64,000 bases of DNA from Neisseria zoodegmatis (GCF_900187305.1 NZ_LT906434.1:1798001-1862000), one strand, 5' to 3'; counted from the stretch's first letter, positions 1 through 9,473 are shown. Translations and numbers: made by a program. The notes: generated by a model not told the origin, from the letters alone.

Positions 1-216
1 TTTTTCATGTGTTTTTCCTTTTGGAATATCAAACTTTTCAGACGGCCTCGGACTGTATTGAAAGAGGCCGTCTGAAATATTTGGTTACGATTTCATGCTT
101 TCTTTTTTAACGGCTTCAATAGCTTTCTCTATCGACGGTTTGCGACGGCGGGCAAAAATGCCCGTCCTACTTTCGTTCAGACGGCCTCGATACCTGTCTG
201 AACACTTTACCGAGCA
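1..216. other. Intergenic region with uptake sequences
   Basis: No confident gene is seen. The stretch holds several DUS copies, including an inverted AGGCCGTCTGAA pair near 43-76 that can form a terminator, and a short hairpin with GGGCA/TGCCC arms near 151-167. A reverse-strand reading frame ends near 80 in a lysine-rich tail, but an uptake sequence interrupts it upstream, so it is not called. Confidence 0.5.
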
Positions 217-1254
217 TCAACTTGCCAGCAGCTTATCGGTAATTTCGCGCCACGCTTCGAGTTCGGGTTCGCCTTCTTTACGCTTGCCGAAAATCTGAAG
301 CACGGTTTTGCGGCGGCTGTCGAAACCTTCCACGCAGGTAACGAAGCCGTCGCGTATCGGGCGGCGCACCACCCAAGTTTCTACGATTTCGTCGTCTTTC
401 AAGTGCATGCTGAAGCCTTCTTCTTTGCCGTCGAGCACGTTAAGGTAACCGCGGGCGCGCACGACGTTGTGTACTTTGCCTGTTTGAATCTGCACGAGGC
501 CGCGGTTGCCGGCGAAAATCATGATGTTGATGCCGCGGTCGCGGGCGGCTTCGAGCACTTGCTGCCATGCGCTGTGGTTCAGCAGTTTGGTTGAGCCTTC
601 GGGGGCGTGGCGGTAGGCGGTTTGGCGGTCGACTTCAAATGTTTCCAACAGGCCGCCGAAGTGATGCACGTCTTTCAACTCGTTCCAACGCTCTTGAAAT
701 GCGGCTTCTTTTTCAGACAGCAGCGCGGGCGTGGCGGTTGCGGGCGGCAGTTCGCCGGTTTGGAATGCGGGTTTGCCTTCGGTACGGAAGGCATCAAGCA
801 ATGCCTGCCACTCGGCTTCTTTGCCTTCTTCGCGCATAAACACTTTCTGCACGGATACGCCGAATTCGTCGTAAAACTGAACCGAACGGGACACTTTTTC
901 GCCGTCGCGGTTGGTAACGGCCAGCACATGATGCCAGCGCGCCGGAAAAATCCGCAGGTCGATGCCGCCTACATTCACGGCGATGCCTGATGTTTCCGAC
1001 ATGCTCACGTTTTCATAAATGCCCTGCTTTTCGTGTACGCACACGCTGTTGCGCACGATGCACTGCACCAAACCCAGCGTGTGTAGTTTCAACACGATAC
1101 CGCGCACATGGTTTTTGCCGCCGAGGTAAACCGTTTCCGGCGCGTCGGCCATCAGCGCGCCTTCGCTCACGCCCAAATCGGCGGCGGCTTCGCGCGGGAA
1201 ATACATGCCCTGTTTTTGGGCTTTGTTGGCTTGGTATTGCTCCCAAAGATTCAT
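217..1254 (-). CDS. hemS: Haem-degrading factor, HemS/ChuS/HmuS family
   Basis: A cytoplasmic haem-binding and haem-degrading protein that receives haem imported through a TonB receptor. The 345-residue length and two-lobed sequence are usual for the family; each lobe has the aromatic-rich core, for example FPARWHHVLAV near residue 105. The ATG at 1254 has an AAAGGAG site 8-9 bases upstream. The gene is the last of three on this strand after a TonB receptor and a methyltransferase, which supports a role in haem iron use. The exact reaction (haem oxygenase-like or carrier) cannot be told from sequence. Confidence 0.88.
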   Translation of the reverse strand: MNLWEQYQANKAQKQGMYFPREAAADLGVSEGALMADAPETVYLGGKNHVRGIVLKLHTLGLVQCIVRNSVCVHEKQGIYENVSMSETSGIAVNVGGIDLRIFPARWHHVLAVTNRDGEKVSRSVQFYDEFGVSVQKVFMREEGKEAEWQALLDAFRTEGKPAFQTGELPPATATPALLSEKEAAFQERWNELKDVHHFGGLLETFEVDRQTAYRHAPEGSTKLLNHSAWQQVLEAARDRGINIMIFAGNRGLVQIQTGKVHNVVRARGYLNVLDGKEEGFSMHLKDDEIVETWVVRRPIRDGFVTCVEGFDSRRKTVLQIFGKRKEGEPELEAWREITDKLLAS

Positions 1255-1334
1255 TCGATTCTGCTCCTTTTATGACTTTCTGCTTTTCAGACGGCCTCTC
1301 GCACGTCAAAAACGCCTGCCTGAAAAAGATGACA

Positions 1335-1991
1335 TTATGCCGTTTTTTCAAACAGCATTTCGATATAAATGCGCTCGGTCAGATTGCCGCTTTTATCCAC
1401 CGCCTTATCTTGTCTGGCCGTCTGAAAGCACAGGCGCAAAGGCAGGCCGCGGGTCAACGCCATTACATCATCCGGTTCGTACAGCGTGAACCCGTAAGCG
1501 CAAAACGGCAGCGTCTGCATAAAGTTTTTCTCACAAAAACTCAGGCACAAACGCCCGCCGGTTTTGAGTACGCGGCAGATTTCCCGCATCAATTCGGCCG
1601 GACGTTCCCAAAAATAAAGCGTATTGATGCTGATGATTTTATCGAACGCACGGTCGGCAAATGGCAACTCCGCGCCATTATACAGATGGTAATCGGCAAG
1701 CCCCGCATTGATAAAGGCTTGGTTGAATGCCAACGCTTCTTCGTGCATTAAAGCCGAAGTTTCCACACCCGTATAGTGCAGCCGCGCCGCCAGCGACAAC
1801 ACATAACCGAGCAAACCACCGTTGCCATAACCCAATTCAAGCACACGGTCGCCGTCGTTCAAGCCCAAGGCGGAAAATGCGTTCACAATCAGCGGCAGAT
1901 TGCGCAAATTCATCACTTGGCCGAACACCCTCCCCATCTCGCCATGCGGACAACGGAGTTGGGCGGCGGTTTGTTCGAGAGTGGGTTGCAT
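1335..1991 (-). CDS. Class I SAM-dependent methyltransferase
   Basis: A 218-residue methyltransferase. The glycine-rich SAM loop VLELGYGNGGLLGYV (about residues 51-65) and the later FDKIISINTLYFW and LKTGGRLCLSF blocks are the usual motifs I, IV and V of UbiE/small-molecule methyltransferases. The ATG at 1991 follows AAGGAATAAC, a good ribosome site; an upstream TTG in frame is less likely. It lies between a haem receptor and a haem-degrading factor on the same strand. The substrate is unknown; the position only suggests a link to haem use. Confidence 0.8.
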   Translation of the reverse strand: MQPTLEQTAAQLRCPHGEMGRVFGQVMNLRNLPLIVNAFSALGLNDGDRVLELGYGNGGLLGYVLSLAARLHYTGVETSALMHEEALAFNQAFINAGLADYHLYNGAELPFADRAFDKIISINTLYFWERPAELMREICRVLKTGGRLCLSFCEKNFMQTLPFCAYGFTLYEPDDVMALTRGLPLRLCFQTARQDKAVDKSGNLTERIYIEMLFEKTA

Positions 1992-2008
1992 GTTATTCCT
2001 TAAACTCA

Positions 2009-2050
2009 AGGCCGTCTGAAAACAGAACGGCCGTATTTTTCAGACGGCCT
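2009..2050. terminator. Inverted DUS pair, terminator-like
   Basis: AGGCCGTCTGAAAA at 2009-2022 and TTTTCAGACGGCCT at 2037-2050 form a 14-bp stem. It sits between the receptor gene and the methyltransferase, so it may partly uncouple them. Confidence 0.6.
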
Positions 2051-2086
2051 TTCCGAAACCCCTATCGAGGCCGTCTGAAATTGCGC

Positions 2087-4291
2087 TTAAAACTTCAACT
2101 GCAACGAAGCGGCGACATTGCGGCCGGGCTGGGTGTAGGTATCTATCGTGCCGAGGTCTTCCACGCCCGCTACGTCGGCGTGCTGCCAGTATTTCTTGTT
2201 GGCGATGTTGTACACATTCAGGCCAAGCTCCAGATTTTTAAGCGGTTTGTACCAAACGCCCGCATCCCACACGCCGTAGCCGGGTGCTTTGAAAAAGGCG
2301 GGGTTGCTGGTGCGTTTCTGCGCCGTTGCCCAGCGCAATTTGGTGCCTGCGCCCCATTTTTCTTGCGCGTAGTCCACCCCCAGCACGCCGTTGAGCGGGT
2401 AGGCGGTGTCCAGCGGTTTGCCTTCGCCGTCTTTGCCGCGCATCCAAGCGATGCTGGTGCCGACCTGCCAGTTGTCGTTAAGTTTCACGGAAGCGGCGGC
2501 TTCGATGCCGTAGGTTTTCACTTTGTCCAGATTGTCGTATCTGTGTACCTGAATCGGGCGGCCGCCTGCGCCCGGCTCAACCCCGATCTGCGTGCGGTTG
2601 ATGAAATCGCGGTAACGGTTGTAGAAGGTGGTAACCTGCGCTTTGGTGCGTTCGTCTTTATATTTCAAACCCAGCTCGAAGCTGTCGGAATGTTCCGATT
2701 TCAAGTTGTTGTTCGGAATCACTTTATAGCCGTGCTGGCTGTTGTTGAACGACATCGTGGCGGTATCGAACGGCGGCGTGCGGAAGCCGCGCGAATAAGT
2801 GGCGAAGCCGGTAAACGCCTCGCCGAACGGCACGCTCAAACGCAGGCTGGGCGTGAACGAGCTGTCGCTGAAGTCTTTCGGCAGGCTGTCGGGCTTGCTG
2901 TTGAGATAGGCTTGGTCGATTTGCGGTTTGAGCTTTTCATGCTCGAAACGCAAAGCCGGAGTAAGCACGATGCCGTTGGGAAGCGCCAAGCTGTCTTGCG
3001 CATAAACGCTGAGTGTGCGGCGGCGCGAATCGGGGAAGGTTTTATTGGGATACAGCGCACCGGCATACATATGGCTGATGCTGCCGTCGCGCCCCACCGT
3101 GGTGCTTTCGCGCGGGCGTTCGGTGTCGGTTTGCTTGAATTCCGCACCCGCCACAATAGTGTGTTTCAGACGGCCTGTGTCGGCTTCAAACACGCCGCGG
3201 GTATTGATGCCTTGGGTGTTTTGGTTGAAACCGTAATCAGAATGGCGGATACCGCTGCCCACCACGCGCCCGCCGATGCTCGTGCTTTCATCGGTAACGG
3301 CATCGTCTTCCGATTTCAGCTTCTGCCGATAAACGAGGATATTGGCTTCTTTCAAGGCCGAATCGCCGCGGTAGCGGTAGCCCAGCTCGATACGCTGGCG
3401 GCGGGCGCGGTCGTTTGAAATATTGGAATGCGTTGTGGTTATGATTGGGCCGCGCGGCGCACCGGCTCCCAAAGTATTGAGCAAATCAGTCTCTTTTTTG
3501 CGGTAAAAATGCTCGAACAAGGCTTCTACGCGGTGGTTCTCATTGCCCGCATCACCTTTGGCCAAAATATTGTAGCTGCGGAAATCTTGCGGGTTCGGCT
3601 TGGTGCGGCGACCGTTGCGCGTATCCACGCTGCCGCGGTTTTTGCTTTCATGGCCTTGGCGGTGCGTGAGCATCAGCAAACCTTGTGCATTTTCCGTGTA
3701 GCCCGCCGCCGTTGCCGTTACGCCGTGGCTGCGGTCGCGGCTGCGGTAGCCGTGTTTCAGGCCGAAATGGAACGGTTTTTCGGCATCGACAAAATCAGAT
3801 GGCGAATAAGTGGAAAAATTGACCACGCCGCCCAAAGCATCGCTGCCGTACAGCGCGGAATAAGGGCCTTTCACGATATCCACCTGCTTTAATGTGTCGG
3901 CTTCCACCAAATCGCGGCCGGAAACCGCCGCATTAGTCCCCCCGCCCGCATACGCTTCGGGAATGCGGATGCCGTCTACCATCATCAGAATGCGGTTGCC
4001 GCCGATACCGCGGATACTTACCCCCGCATTACCGCGGCGGTTGTTGTCGGTGGGCACGTCCACGCCCGGCTCGTACAGCACCACATCATCCAAATTGGCC
4101 GCCGCCTGATCCAGCTCTTTGCGCGACACCACCGCCACATTCGGCGCAGCCTTATCCAAAGCCTGCGCGTGGCGGTCGGCAGTTATGGTAACGGTTTCCA
4201 GTTTTGCCTTATGAACATACGGCGCATCGGCATAAGCGGCCGGCGCGGCAAAAGCCAAAGCAACGGCATACACGGTAGGGTTCAGTTTCAT
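2087..4291 (-). CDS. TonB-dependent haem/haemoprotein receptor (HmuR/HemR type)
   Basis: An outer-membrane receptor of 734 residues that binds haem or haemoprotein and imports haem with TonB energy. It has a signal peptide cut after about residue 21 (AAYADA), a TonB box (ETVTITA), a plug domain up to about residue 160, and a 22-strand barrel ending in the C-terminal Phe of LQLKF. The barrel carries FRTP and PNNNL near residues 510-535, which match the FRAP/NPNL haem-receptor signature, with a His-Gly between them. A Fur-box-like site lies about 160 bp upstream. The haem signature and the neighbouring hemS favour haem over another siderophore. Confidence 0.9.
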   Translation of the reverse strand: MKLNPTVYAVALAFAAPAAYADAPYVHKAKLETVTITADRHAQALDKAAPNVAVVSRKELDQAAANLDDVVLYEPGVDVPTDNNRRGNAGVSIRGIGGNRILMMVDGIRIPEAYAGGGTNAAVSGRDLVEADTLKQVDIVKGPYSALYGSDALGGVVNFSTYSPSDFVDAEKPFHFGLKHGYRSRDRSHGVTATAAGYTENAQGLLMLTHRQGHESKNRGSVDTRNGRRTKPNPQDFRSYNILAKGDAGNENHRVEALFEHFYRKKETDLLNTLGAGAPRGPIITTTHSNISNDRARRQRIELGYRYRGDSALKEANILVYRQKLKSEDDAVTDESTSIGGRVVGSGIRHSDYGFNQNTQGINTRGVFEADTGRLKHTIVAGAEFKQTDTERPRESTTVGRDGSISHMYAGALYPNKTFPDSRRRTLSVYAQDSLALPNGIVLTPALRFEHEKLKPQIDQAYLNSKPDSLPKDFSDSSFTPSLRLSVPFGEAFTGFATYSRGFRTPPFDTATMSFNNSQHGYKVIPNNNLKSEHSDSFELGLKYKDERTKAQVTTFYNRYRDFINRTQIGVEPGAGGRPIQVHRYDNLDKVKTYGIEAAASVKLNDNWQVGTSIAWMRGKDGEGKPLDTAYPLNGVLGVDYAQEKWGAGTKLRWATAQKRTSNPAFFKAPGYGVWDAGVWYKPLKNLELGLNVYNIANKKYWQHADVAGVEDLGTIDTYTQPGRNVAASLQLKF

Positions 4292-4448
4292 CTCTTTTCC
4301 TGATTAAATGGGTTTGCAAAGCATCAAAACGCACCAAAATCGCCCCGTTTATCCGAATCAAACGAGGCCGACACACAGGTCGGTTCCGGCACGCATCATG
4401 CTGTGACTATTTAACAATGCGAATAATTCAATAAAATAAAAATATATT

Positions 4449-4463
4449 TGAGAATGATTTAGA
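4449..4463. promoter_or_regulatory. Possible Fur box
   Basis: TGAGAATGATTTAGA matches about ten of fourteen positions of the 7-1-7 Fur consensus, in an AT-rich tract between the divergent receptor and phoH genes. It would place the receptor under iron repression. The match is imperfect. Confidence 0.4.
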
Positions 4464-4621
4464 TTAGTATAAATAGTTTTGAGAAAATAGGAAACCGCCA
4501 TATCGGTAAAAATGCCGTCTGAAAAAACGGAAAATCTTGTGCAGGCGGCCTTGATTTTCAGCACTTAAAACCTTATAAACCCACTATCCGATTCATTTTA
4601 TTCAGGAAGAATACAAAACAG

Positions 4622-5626
4622 ATGACCCATACCGTGCATTTACAGTTCGATGACATCGACAACACCGTGCTGCAACGCCTGTGCGGCGCGCTCGACAGCC
4701 ATCTCGACACCTTAGGCAAAGCCCTCGACATCCAAATCAGCCGCCGTTTTTCCGGCTTTACCTTTTTAGGCGAACTCGCCCACGCAGGCCGCCGCGCTCT
4801 GCTTGCTTTGGCCGATATAGCCGAAAGCCGCGACTTGGAAGACAGCGATATCCAGCTTGCCGCCGTCGAAGCCAAAACCGCCGACGCGCAACACGAAGAA
4901 AAACACCACGACCAGCAATACTATCTGCGTACCAAACGCGGCAGCATCGGCGGGCGTACACCGCGCCAAAACGGCTATATCCGCGCGCTGCTCAACCATG
5001 ATGTCGTGTTCGGACTGGGGCCTGCCGGTACGGGTAAAACCTATCTGGCCGTGGCCGCCGCCGTTGACGCGATGGAAAAACACCAAATCGAACGCATCGT
5101 TTTGGTGCGCCCTGCCGTTGAAGCCGGCGAAAAACTCGGCTTCCTGCCCGGCGACCTCGCCCAAAAAGTCGATCCCTACCTGCGCCCGCTTTACGACGCT
5201 TTATACGACTTGATGGGCTTCGACCGCGTAACCAAGCTCTTGGAAAAAGGCTTAATCGAAATCGCGCCGCTGGCCTACATGCGCGGCCGTACGCTCAACG
5301 GCGCGTATGTGATTCTCGACGAAGCGCAAAACACCACGCCCGAGCAGATGAAGATGTTTCTCACCCGCATCGGTTTCGGTGCCAAAGCCGTGATTACCGG
5401 CGACTTGAGCCAGATCGACCTGCCGCGCAACATCAAATCAGGCTTGAAAGATGCTAAAGAAAAACTCAACGGCATCGAAGGCTTGTATTTCCACACCTTC
5501 ACCAGCGAAGACGTGGTGCGCCATCCTTTGGTGCAGAAAATCGTCGAAGCCTACGATGCGGCTGATGCTGCGGAAGAGAAAGCAAAACAACAACCCAAAT
5601 TGCCGCAAGGCCAGCATTTGGCCTGA
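4622..5626 (+). CDS. phoH: PhoH family ATPase
   Basis: A cytoplasmic P-loop ATPase of 334 residues, the usual length for proteobacterial PhoH/YbeZ, thought to act in RNA and ribosome metabolism. The Walker A loop GPAGTGKT lies near residue 135, Walker B VILDEAQN near 232, and the [11 protein letters not shown] sensor follows. The usual partner ybeY is not next to it; an inverted-DUS terminator follows instead, so the gene appears monocistronic here. Confidence 0.93.
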   Translation: MTHTVHLQFDDIDNTVLQRLCGALDSHLDTLGKALDIQISRRFSGFTFLGELAHAGRRALLALADIAESRDLEDSDIQLAAVEAKTADAQHEEKHHDQQYYLRTKRGSIGGRTPRQNGYIRALLNHDVVFGLGPAGTGKTYLAVAAAVDAMEKHQIERIVLVRPAVEAGEKLGFLPGDLAQKVDPYLRPLYDALYDLMGFDRVTKLLEKGLIEIAPLAYMRGRTLNGAYVILDEAQNTTPEQMKMFLTRIGFGAKAVITGDLSQIDLPRNIKSGLKDAKEKLNGIEGLYFHTFTSEDVVRHPLVQKIVEAYDAADAAEEKAKQQPKLPQGQHLA

Positions 5627-5687
5627 TTTGCAATGGTTTAAAGCAACCGCGATTGCAAACATCCAATACCTTTAAATCCATGATGAA

Positions 5688-5726
5688 AGGCCGTCTGAAA
5701 CCGATTTTCAGACGGCCTTTTTTTTC
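5688..5726 (+). terminator. DUS-pair rho-independent terminator of phoH
   Basis: AGGCCGTCTGAAA and TTTCAGACGGCCT form a 13-bp stem with a 5-base loop, followed by eight T. Confidence 0.85.
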
Positions 5727-5875
5727 TGAAAAGCCTATAAAAATATCAACAGCATAAGAACCTTTATCGGCAAAAGCTGTCTTCACATGCAGGCTCGCCG
5801 TGAAGCGCAGGATAACAACGCTGCTGCGGCATTCTATATTGAAATGTTTTTCATCCAATAAAAGAAAGGCTTAAA

Positions 5876-6034
5876 ATGAAAAAAGGATACTATTTAAAAC
5901 TTTCCATTTTCTTTGTGATAGTTTCAATTATCAATTTTGTGGTTGTCCATAAGCCGAACAGCACGCCTTACTTAGGCTATTTCTTTGCCGTGGCCGCCGT
6001 AGTAGCCTTTGTCCTCCATCTTAAAAAAGGCTGA
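5876..6034 (+). CDS. Small membrane protein, 52 residues
   Basis: A short gene read directly from the sequence, from ATG 5876 to TGA 6034. AAAGAAAGG lies about seven bases before the start. The protein begins MKKGYYLK, then has a hydrophobic segment (about residues 9-24), a short polar turn HKPNSTP, a second hydrophobic segment (about 33-48) and a basic end HLKKG. This gives two membrane helices with both ends probably in the cytoplasm. I do not recognise the family. It stands alone between two terminators. Confidence 0.65.
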   Translation: MKKGYYLKLSIFFVIVSIINFVVVHKPNSTPYLGYFFAVAAVVAFVLHLKKG

Positions 6035-6066
6035 TCAGGCCGTCTGAAAACATACAGCTTTCCCCG

Positions 6067-6145
6067 CAGCCCGCACATCCGGCGGGCTGTTTGCTTAACT
6101 TAATCAGGCCGTCTGAAACCCGCAAAGCTGGTTTTCAGACGGCCT
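6067..6145 (+). terminator. Two hairpins ending the 52-residue gene
   Basis: CAGCCCGC/GCGGGCTG at 6067-6089 is followed by TTTGCTT. A second inverted DUS pair lies at 6106-6118 and 6133-6145. Confidence 0.65.
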
Positions 6146-6219
6146 CACCAAAAACAACTCCGTCATGATGAATCAAAATTTGCTATAATCGGCAACATCT
6201 TGATTTCTCGAAACAACAC

Positions 6220-6816
6220 ATGCAAAACCTTCAATTTCCCCTCAACTTCACCTTCAAAATCTTTACCCCGTCCAACGACTTTACCGTGTTCGATGCACAA
6301 GGTAGAGAAGTAGCCTACACGCGCCAGAAGATTTTTAAGATTAAAGAATCCATCGAAATTTTCCGCGACGGCAGCCGCAACGAAAGACTCTATACCATCG
6401 ATGCCGACCGTATTATCGACTTCAACGCCAACTACACCGTGCGCGACGCAGCGGGCCGAACCATCGGCAGCATCAAGCGCAGCGGCATGAAATCATTGTG
6501 GAAAACCAGCTATACTCTCAGCGATGCAGCGGGCAATCAGCGCTACACCCTGCACGAAGCCAACCCGTGGATAGCAGTGGTAGACGGCATCGTCGGCGAA
6601 ATCCCCTTTATCGGCATGCTTACCGGCTATTTCCTGAACCCGACCTACACCATTGCCACGCCCGACGGACGCGAAACCTACCTTCTCAAGAAAAACGCCT
6701 CGTTTCTCGAACGCAAATTCAGCTTGGAAAAAACCGCCCAAGCTCCGGCGGAAGACGATGTGTTGATGCTGAACGCCGCCATGCTGCTGATGCTGCTCGA
6801 ACGCCGCGACGGCTAA
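6220..6816 (+). CDS. LURP-one-related / tubby-like barrel protein
   Basis: A 198-residue soluble protein that resembles the LURP-one-related family (tubby C-terminal fold). It has alternating beta strands with a repeated pattern of 'DAQGREVAYTRQK', 'DAAGRTIGSIKRS', 'DAAGNQRYTLHEA' and 'TPDGRETYLLKK', each a DxxG turn followed by a strand. No signal peptide or catalytic motif is seen. Such proteins bind phosphoinositides or scramble lipids in eukaryotes; the bacterial role is not established. Confidence 0.65.
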   Translation: MQNLQFPLNFTFKIFTPSNDFTVFDAQGREVAYTRQKIFKIKESIEIFRDGSRNERLYTIDADRIIDFNANYTVRDAAGRTIGSIKRSGMKSLWKTSYTLSDAAGNQRYTLHEANPWIAVVDGIVGEIPFIGMLTGYFLNPTYTIATPDGRETYLLKKNASFLERKFSLEKTAQAPAEDDVLMLNAAMLLMLLERRDG

Positions 6817-6958
6817 TCTATTCAAGGCCGTCTGAAAACGAACTTTGTGAGCTTTGCCAAAACCTGCATTGAGCTTTTTTCAGACGGCATCACGGCATTC
6901 CCCCCGCCGCCGATTCGGCTTACAATACTCCGTTTTTTCACACACACAGACATTACCC

Positions 6959-7888
6959 ATGAAAATCTGGTTCGGTTTGGGCAGCCGCCCCGACTTTCCG
7001 CAAGGCTCCGCCGTTACCATCGGCAATTTCGACGGCGTGCATCTCGGCCACCGCCACATCCTGCAACGGCTCAAACAAGAAGCACAAAGCCGCGGCCTGC
7101 CCGTGGTTGCCGTGATTTTCGAGCCGCAGCCGCAAGAATTTTTCGCCCGCAAACAAGGCCGCGAACTACCCTACCGCCTCAGCCCGCTGCGCAACAAACT
7201 GCACCTGTTGCGCGAAACCGGCTGCGTCGATGCCGTGTGGGTGCTGCGTTTCAACCAAGCCTTCGCCGACATCAACGCCCAAACCTTCATCAGCCGCCTG
7301 CTGCGCGAAACCCTCAACACCAAATACCTGCTCATCGGTGACGATTTCCGCTTCGGCGCAGGGCGCGAAGGCGATTTCGCCCTGCTGCAAAGCCAGCCCG
7401 ACATGGTTACCGAGCGCACCCCTTCCGTGCTGGTGGAAAACATCCGCGCCAGCAGCACCGCCATCCGCAAAGCCCTTTCAGACGGCCTCTTGGAATACGC
7501 CCGCAAACTGCTCGGCCACCCCTACACCCTCAGCGGCAAAGTCAAACACGGTGCCAAGCTTGGCCGCACCATCGGCTGCCCCACCGCCAACGTGCAGCTT
7601 CCCCAACACCACTACGCCCTCAGCGGCGTGTTTGTAGTTGAAGCGGAAGGCAGCTTCGGCATCCGCCGCGGCGTAGCCAGCTTCGGCTTCAACCCCACCG
7701 TATCCGCAACCCGTCGCCAAAAGCTCGAAGTGCATTTGTTCGACTTCAACGGCGATTTATACGGCCAACGCATCCGCGTGCGCTTTCTGCACAAACTGCG
7801 CGACGAAGCCAAGTTCGACAACATCGACGATTTGAAAAAACAGATTTGGGCGGATATGGATGCGGCGAGAAATTGGCTGGAAGCCTGA
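6959..7888 (+). CDS. ribF: Bifunctional riboflavin kinase / FAD synthetase
   Basis: Converts riboflavin to FMN and FMN to FAD in the cytoplasm. With the ATG at 6959 the protein is 309 residues, the usual RibF length; a longer upstream frame has no family similarity. The adenylyltransferase domain carries TIGNFDGVHLGHRHIL (residues 20-34). The kinase domain begins near residue 185 with HPYTLSGKVKHGAKLGR and the GCPTAN loop. In many bacteria ribF precedes ileS; that neighbour is absent here. Confidence 0.95.
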   Translation: MKIWFGLGSRPDFPQGSAVTIGNFDGVHLGHRHILQRLKQEAQSRGLPVVAVIFEPQPQEFFARKQGRELPYRLSPLRNKLHLLRETGCVDAVWVLRFNQAFADINAQTFISRLLRETLNTKYLLIGDDFRFGAGREGDFALLQSQPDMVTERTPSVLVENIRASSTAIRKALSDGLLEYARKLLGHPYTLSGKVKHGAKLGRTIGCPTANVQLPQHHYALSGVFVVEAEGSFGIRRGVASFGFNPTVSATRRQKLEVHLFDFNGDLYGQRIRVRFLHKLRDEAKFDNIDDLKKQIWADMDAARNWLEA

Positions 7889-7982
7889 ACGTGCTTCCCA
7901 ACAAGCCATCTGAAAAATTTTTCGCTGACAAACCCCTGTTATTTATCAGATAATTAACTTTTATTCTCAAGGAGATAAAATC

Positions 7983-8372
7983 ATGGCTAAAACCATCATC
8001 CACACCGACAACGCCCCCGCCGCCATCGGCGCATACAGCCAAGCCGTGCGCGCGGGCAATACCGTTTACATGAGCGGCCAAATCCCGCTCGACCCTGCCA
8101 CCATGACCGTGGTCGGCAACGGCGATTTCCGTGCCGAAGCGCACCAAGTGTTTAAAAACCTGCAAGCCGTGGCGCAAGCGGCGGGCGGTTCTTTAGACGA
8201 CATCGTTAAAGTCAACGCCTACCTCACCGATTTGGGCAACTTCGCCGTATTCAACGAAGTGATGGCCGAATACTTCAGCCAACCCTTCCCCGCCCGCGCC
8301 GCCGTCGGTGTAGCCAGCCTGCCCAAAGGCGTGCAAGTGGAAGCGGAAGCCGTATTGGTGCTGAACAGCTGA
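7983..8372 (+). CDS. ridA: RidA family enamine/imine deaminase
   Basis: A 129-residue trimeric protein that hydrolyses reactive enamine/imine intermediates of PLP enzymes. It shows the family pattern: [23 protein letters not shown] at the N-terminus, a VNAYLTD strand, and the C-terminal [13 protein letters not shown] with the Arg that binds the substrate carboxylate, ending [19 protein letters not shown] lies 6-7 bases before the ATG. Confidence 0.95.
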   Translation: MAKTIIHTDNAPAAIGAYSQAVRAGNTVYMSGQIPLDPATMTVVGNGDFRAEAHQVFKNLQAVAQAAGGSLDDIVKVNAYLTDLGNFAVFNEVMAEYFSQPFPARAAVGVASLPKGVQVEAEAVLVLNS

Positions 8373-8453
8373 TTTAAAATATAATGATAATGCCGTCTGA
8401 ACACATTTTCAGACGGCCTCACACACCTCATCCAACCACACGGATTCACATAC

Positions 8454-9281
8454 ATGGCACATTATGCAATCGGCGATATTCAAGGCTGCTTTGCCGAACT
8501 CAACGCCCTGCTCGCCAAAATAGGCTTTAACCACGGCACCGACACTCTGTGGCTCACGGGCGACATCGTCAACCGCGGCCCGCAGTCGCTCGAAGCCCTG
8601 CAATTTGTGATGAAGCACGAAAGCAGCATCCGCACCGTGCTCGGCAACCACGACCTGCACATGCTCGCCGTGTCCTACGGCTTGGGCAAAATCAGACGCG
8701 GCGACACCATCGCGCCGATTATCGAACACCCCGAAAGCCGCAAAATGCTCGACTGGATGCGCGCCCAACCCCTGCTCGTGCGCGGCGAAAAACACGTTTT
8801 GGTTCACGCCGGGCTGCTGCCGAAATGGGACATCGACAAAGCCGAAAGCCTCGCGCTCGAAGTCGAAACCGAATTAAAAAGCGACCGCGCCAAAGACTAT
8901 TTCCTCAATATGTACGGCGACAAACCCAAAAAATGGAAAAACAGCCTCACCGGCTACGACCGCCTGCGCATGATCACCAACGTCTTTACCCGTATGCGTG
9001 CGCTCACCTTCAAAAACAAGCTCGACTATGATTTCAAAGGCGGGCTTAAAGACATGCCCGACGACCTGCGCCCGTGGTTTGAAGCCCCCGAACGCCAACA
9101 CTTGAGCCATACCATCGTATTCGGCCATTGGTCGGCACTGGGCTATCTCAACAACTACCGCGTCATCTCGCTCGACACCGGCGCACTGTGGGGCGGGCAG
9201 CTTACCGCCATCAATCTGGACACCAACGAAGTAACCCAAGTCGCTTCGCAAAGCAAGCTGCACTGGGCTACGGCTTTGTAA
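8454..9281 (+). CDS. apaH: Symmetrical Ap4A hydrolase
   Basis: Bis(5'-nucleosyl)-tetraphosphatase that splits Ap4A into two ADP; homologues also remove Np4 caps from RNA. The 275 residues contain the metallophosphatase signatures GDIQGC (residues 7-12), GDIVNRGP, and GNHDLH, plus the later HAG and FGHWS histidines. The length is normal. An inverted DUS pair separates it from ridA. Confidence 0.95.
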   Translation: MAHYAIGDIQGCFAELNALLAKIGFNHGTDTLWLTGDIVNRGPQSLEALQFVMKHESSIRTVLGNHDLHMLAVSYGLGKIRRGDTIAPIIEHPESRKMLDWMRAQPLLVRGEKHVLVHAGLLPKWDIDKAESLALEVETELKSDRAKDYFLNMYGDKPKKWKNSLTGYDRLRMITNVFTRMRALTFKNKLDYDFKGGLKDMPDDLRPWFEAPERQHLSHTIVFGHWSALGYLNNYRVISLDTGALWGGQLTAINLDTNEVTQVASQSKLHWATAL

Positions 9282-9298
9282 GCTCGTCACGCATCTGC

Positions 9299-9318
9299 AT
9301 TCCCGCTTCGGCGGGAAT
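9299..9318. repeat. dRS3-type repeat, also apaH terminator
   Basis: ATTCCC-8 bases-GGGAAT is exactly the neisserial dRS3 format. It lies 17 bases after the apaH stop and is followed by a T run, so it probably also ends apaH transcription. Confidence 0.75.
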
Positions 9319-9399
9319 GTTTTTTTTGTTTGAAAATCATTGAGCAAAGTTCTCGGCGATACCCGGATATGGTGGGTAATGTTAAAGAGACAGCACGCC

Positions 9400-9473
9400 C
9401 GTCATACTCGGGCTTGACCCGAGTATTTTGTGCCCTTCCCTAAAAAATGTCCGGTTCAAACCCGAGCATGACG
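9400..9473. repeat. Small inverted-repeat element
   Basis: A 74-bp unit with 13-bp ends: CGTCATACTCGGG at 9400-9412 and CCCGAGCATGACG at 9461-9473, with one mismatch. An inner hairpin ATACTCGGG/CCCGAGTAT lies at the left end. It looks like a miniature non-coding repeat of the intergenic palindrome kind. The rest of the 9.28-9.71 kb interval holds only uptake sequences. Confidence 0.55.

Noticed and set aside
1727..3418. A 563-codon rightward frame opposite the TonB receptor
   Set aside because: It is the shadow of the receptor gene: no ribosome site, no recognisable domain, and the opposite strand encodes a full receptor with signal peptide and haem motifs.
9376..9387. A boxA-like CTCTTTAAC on the reverse strand
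   Set aside because: It is an isolated match in an intergenic repeat region with no promoter upstream.
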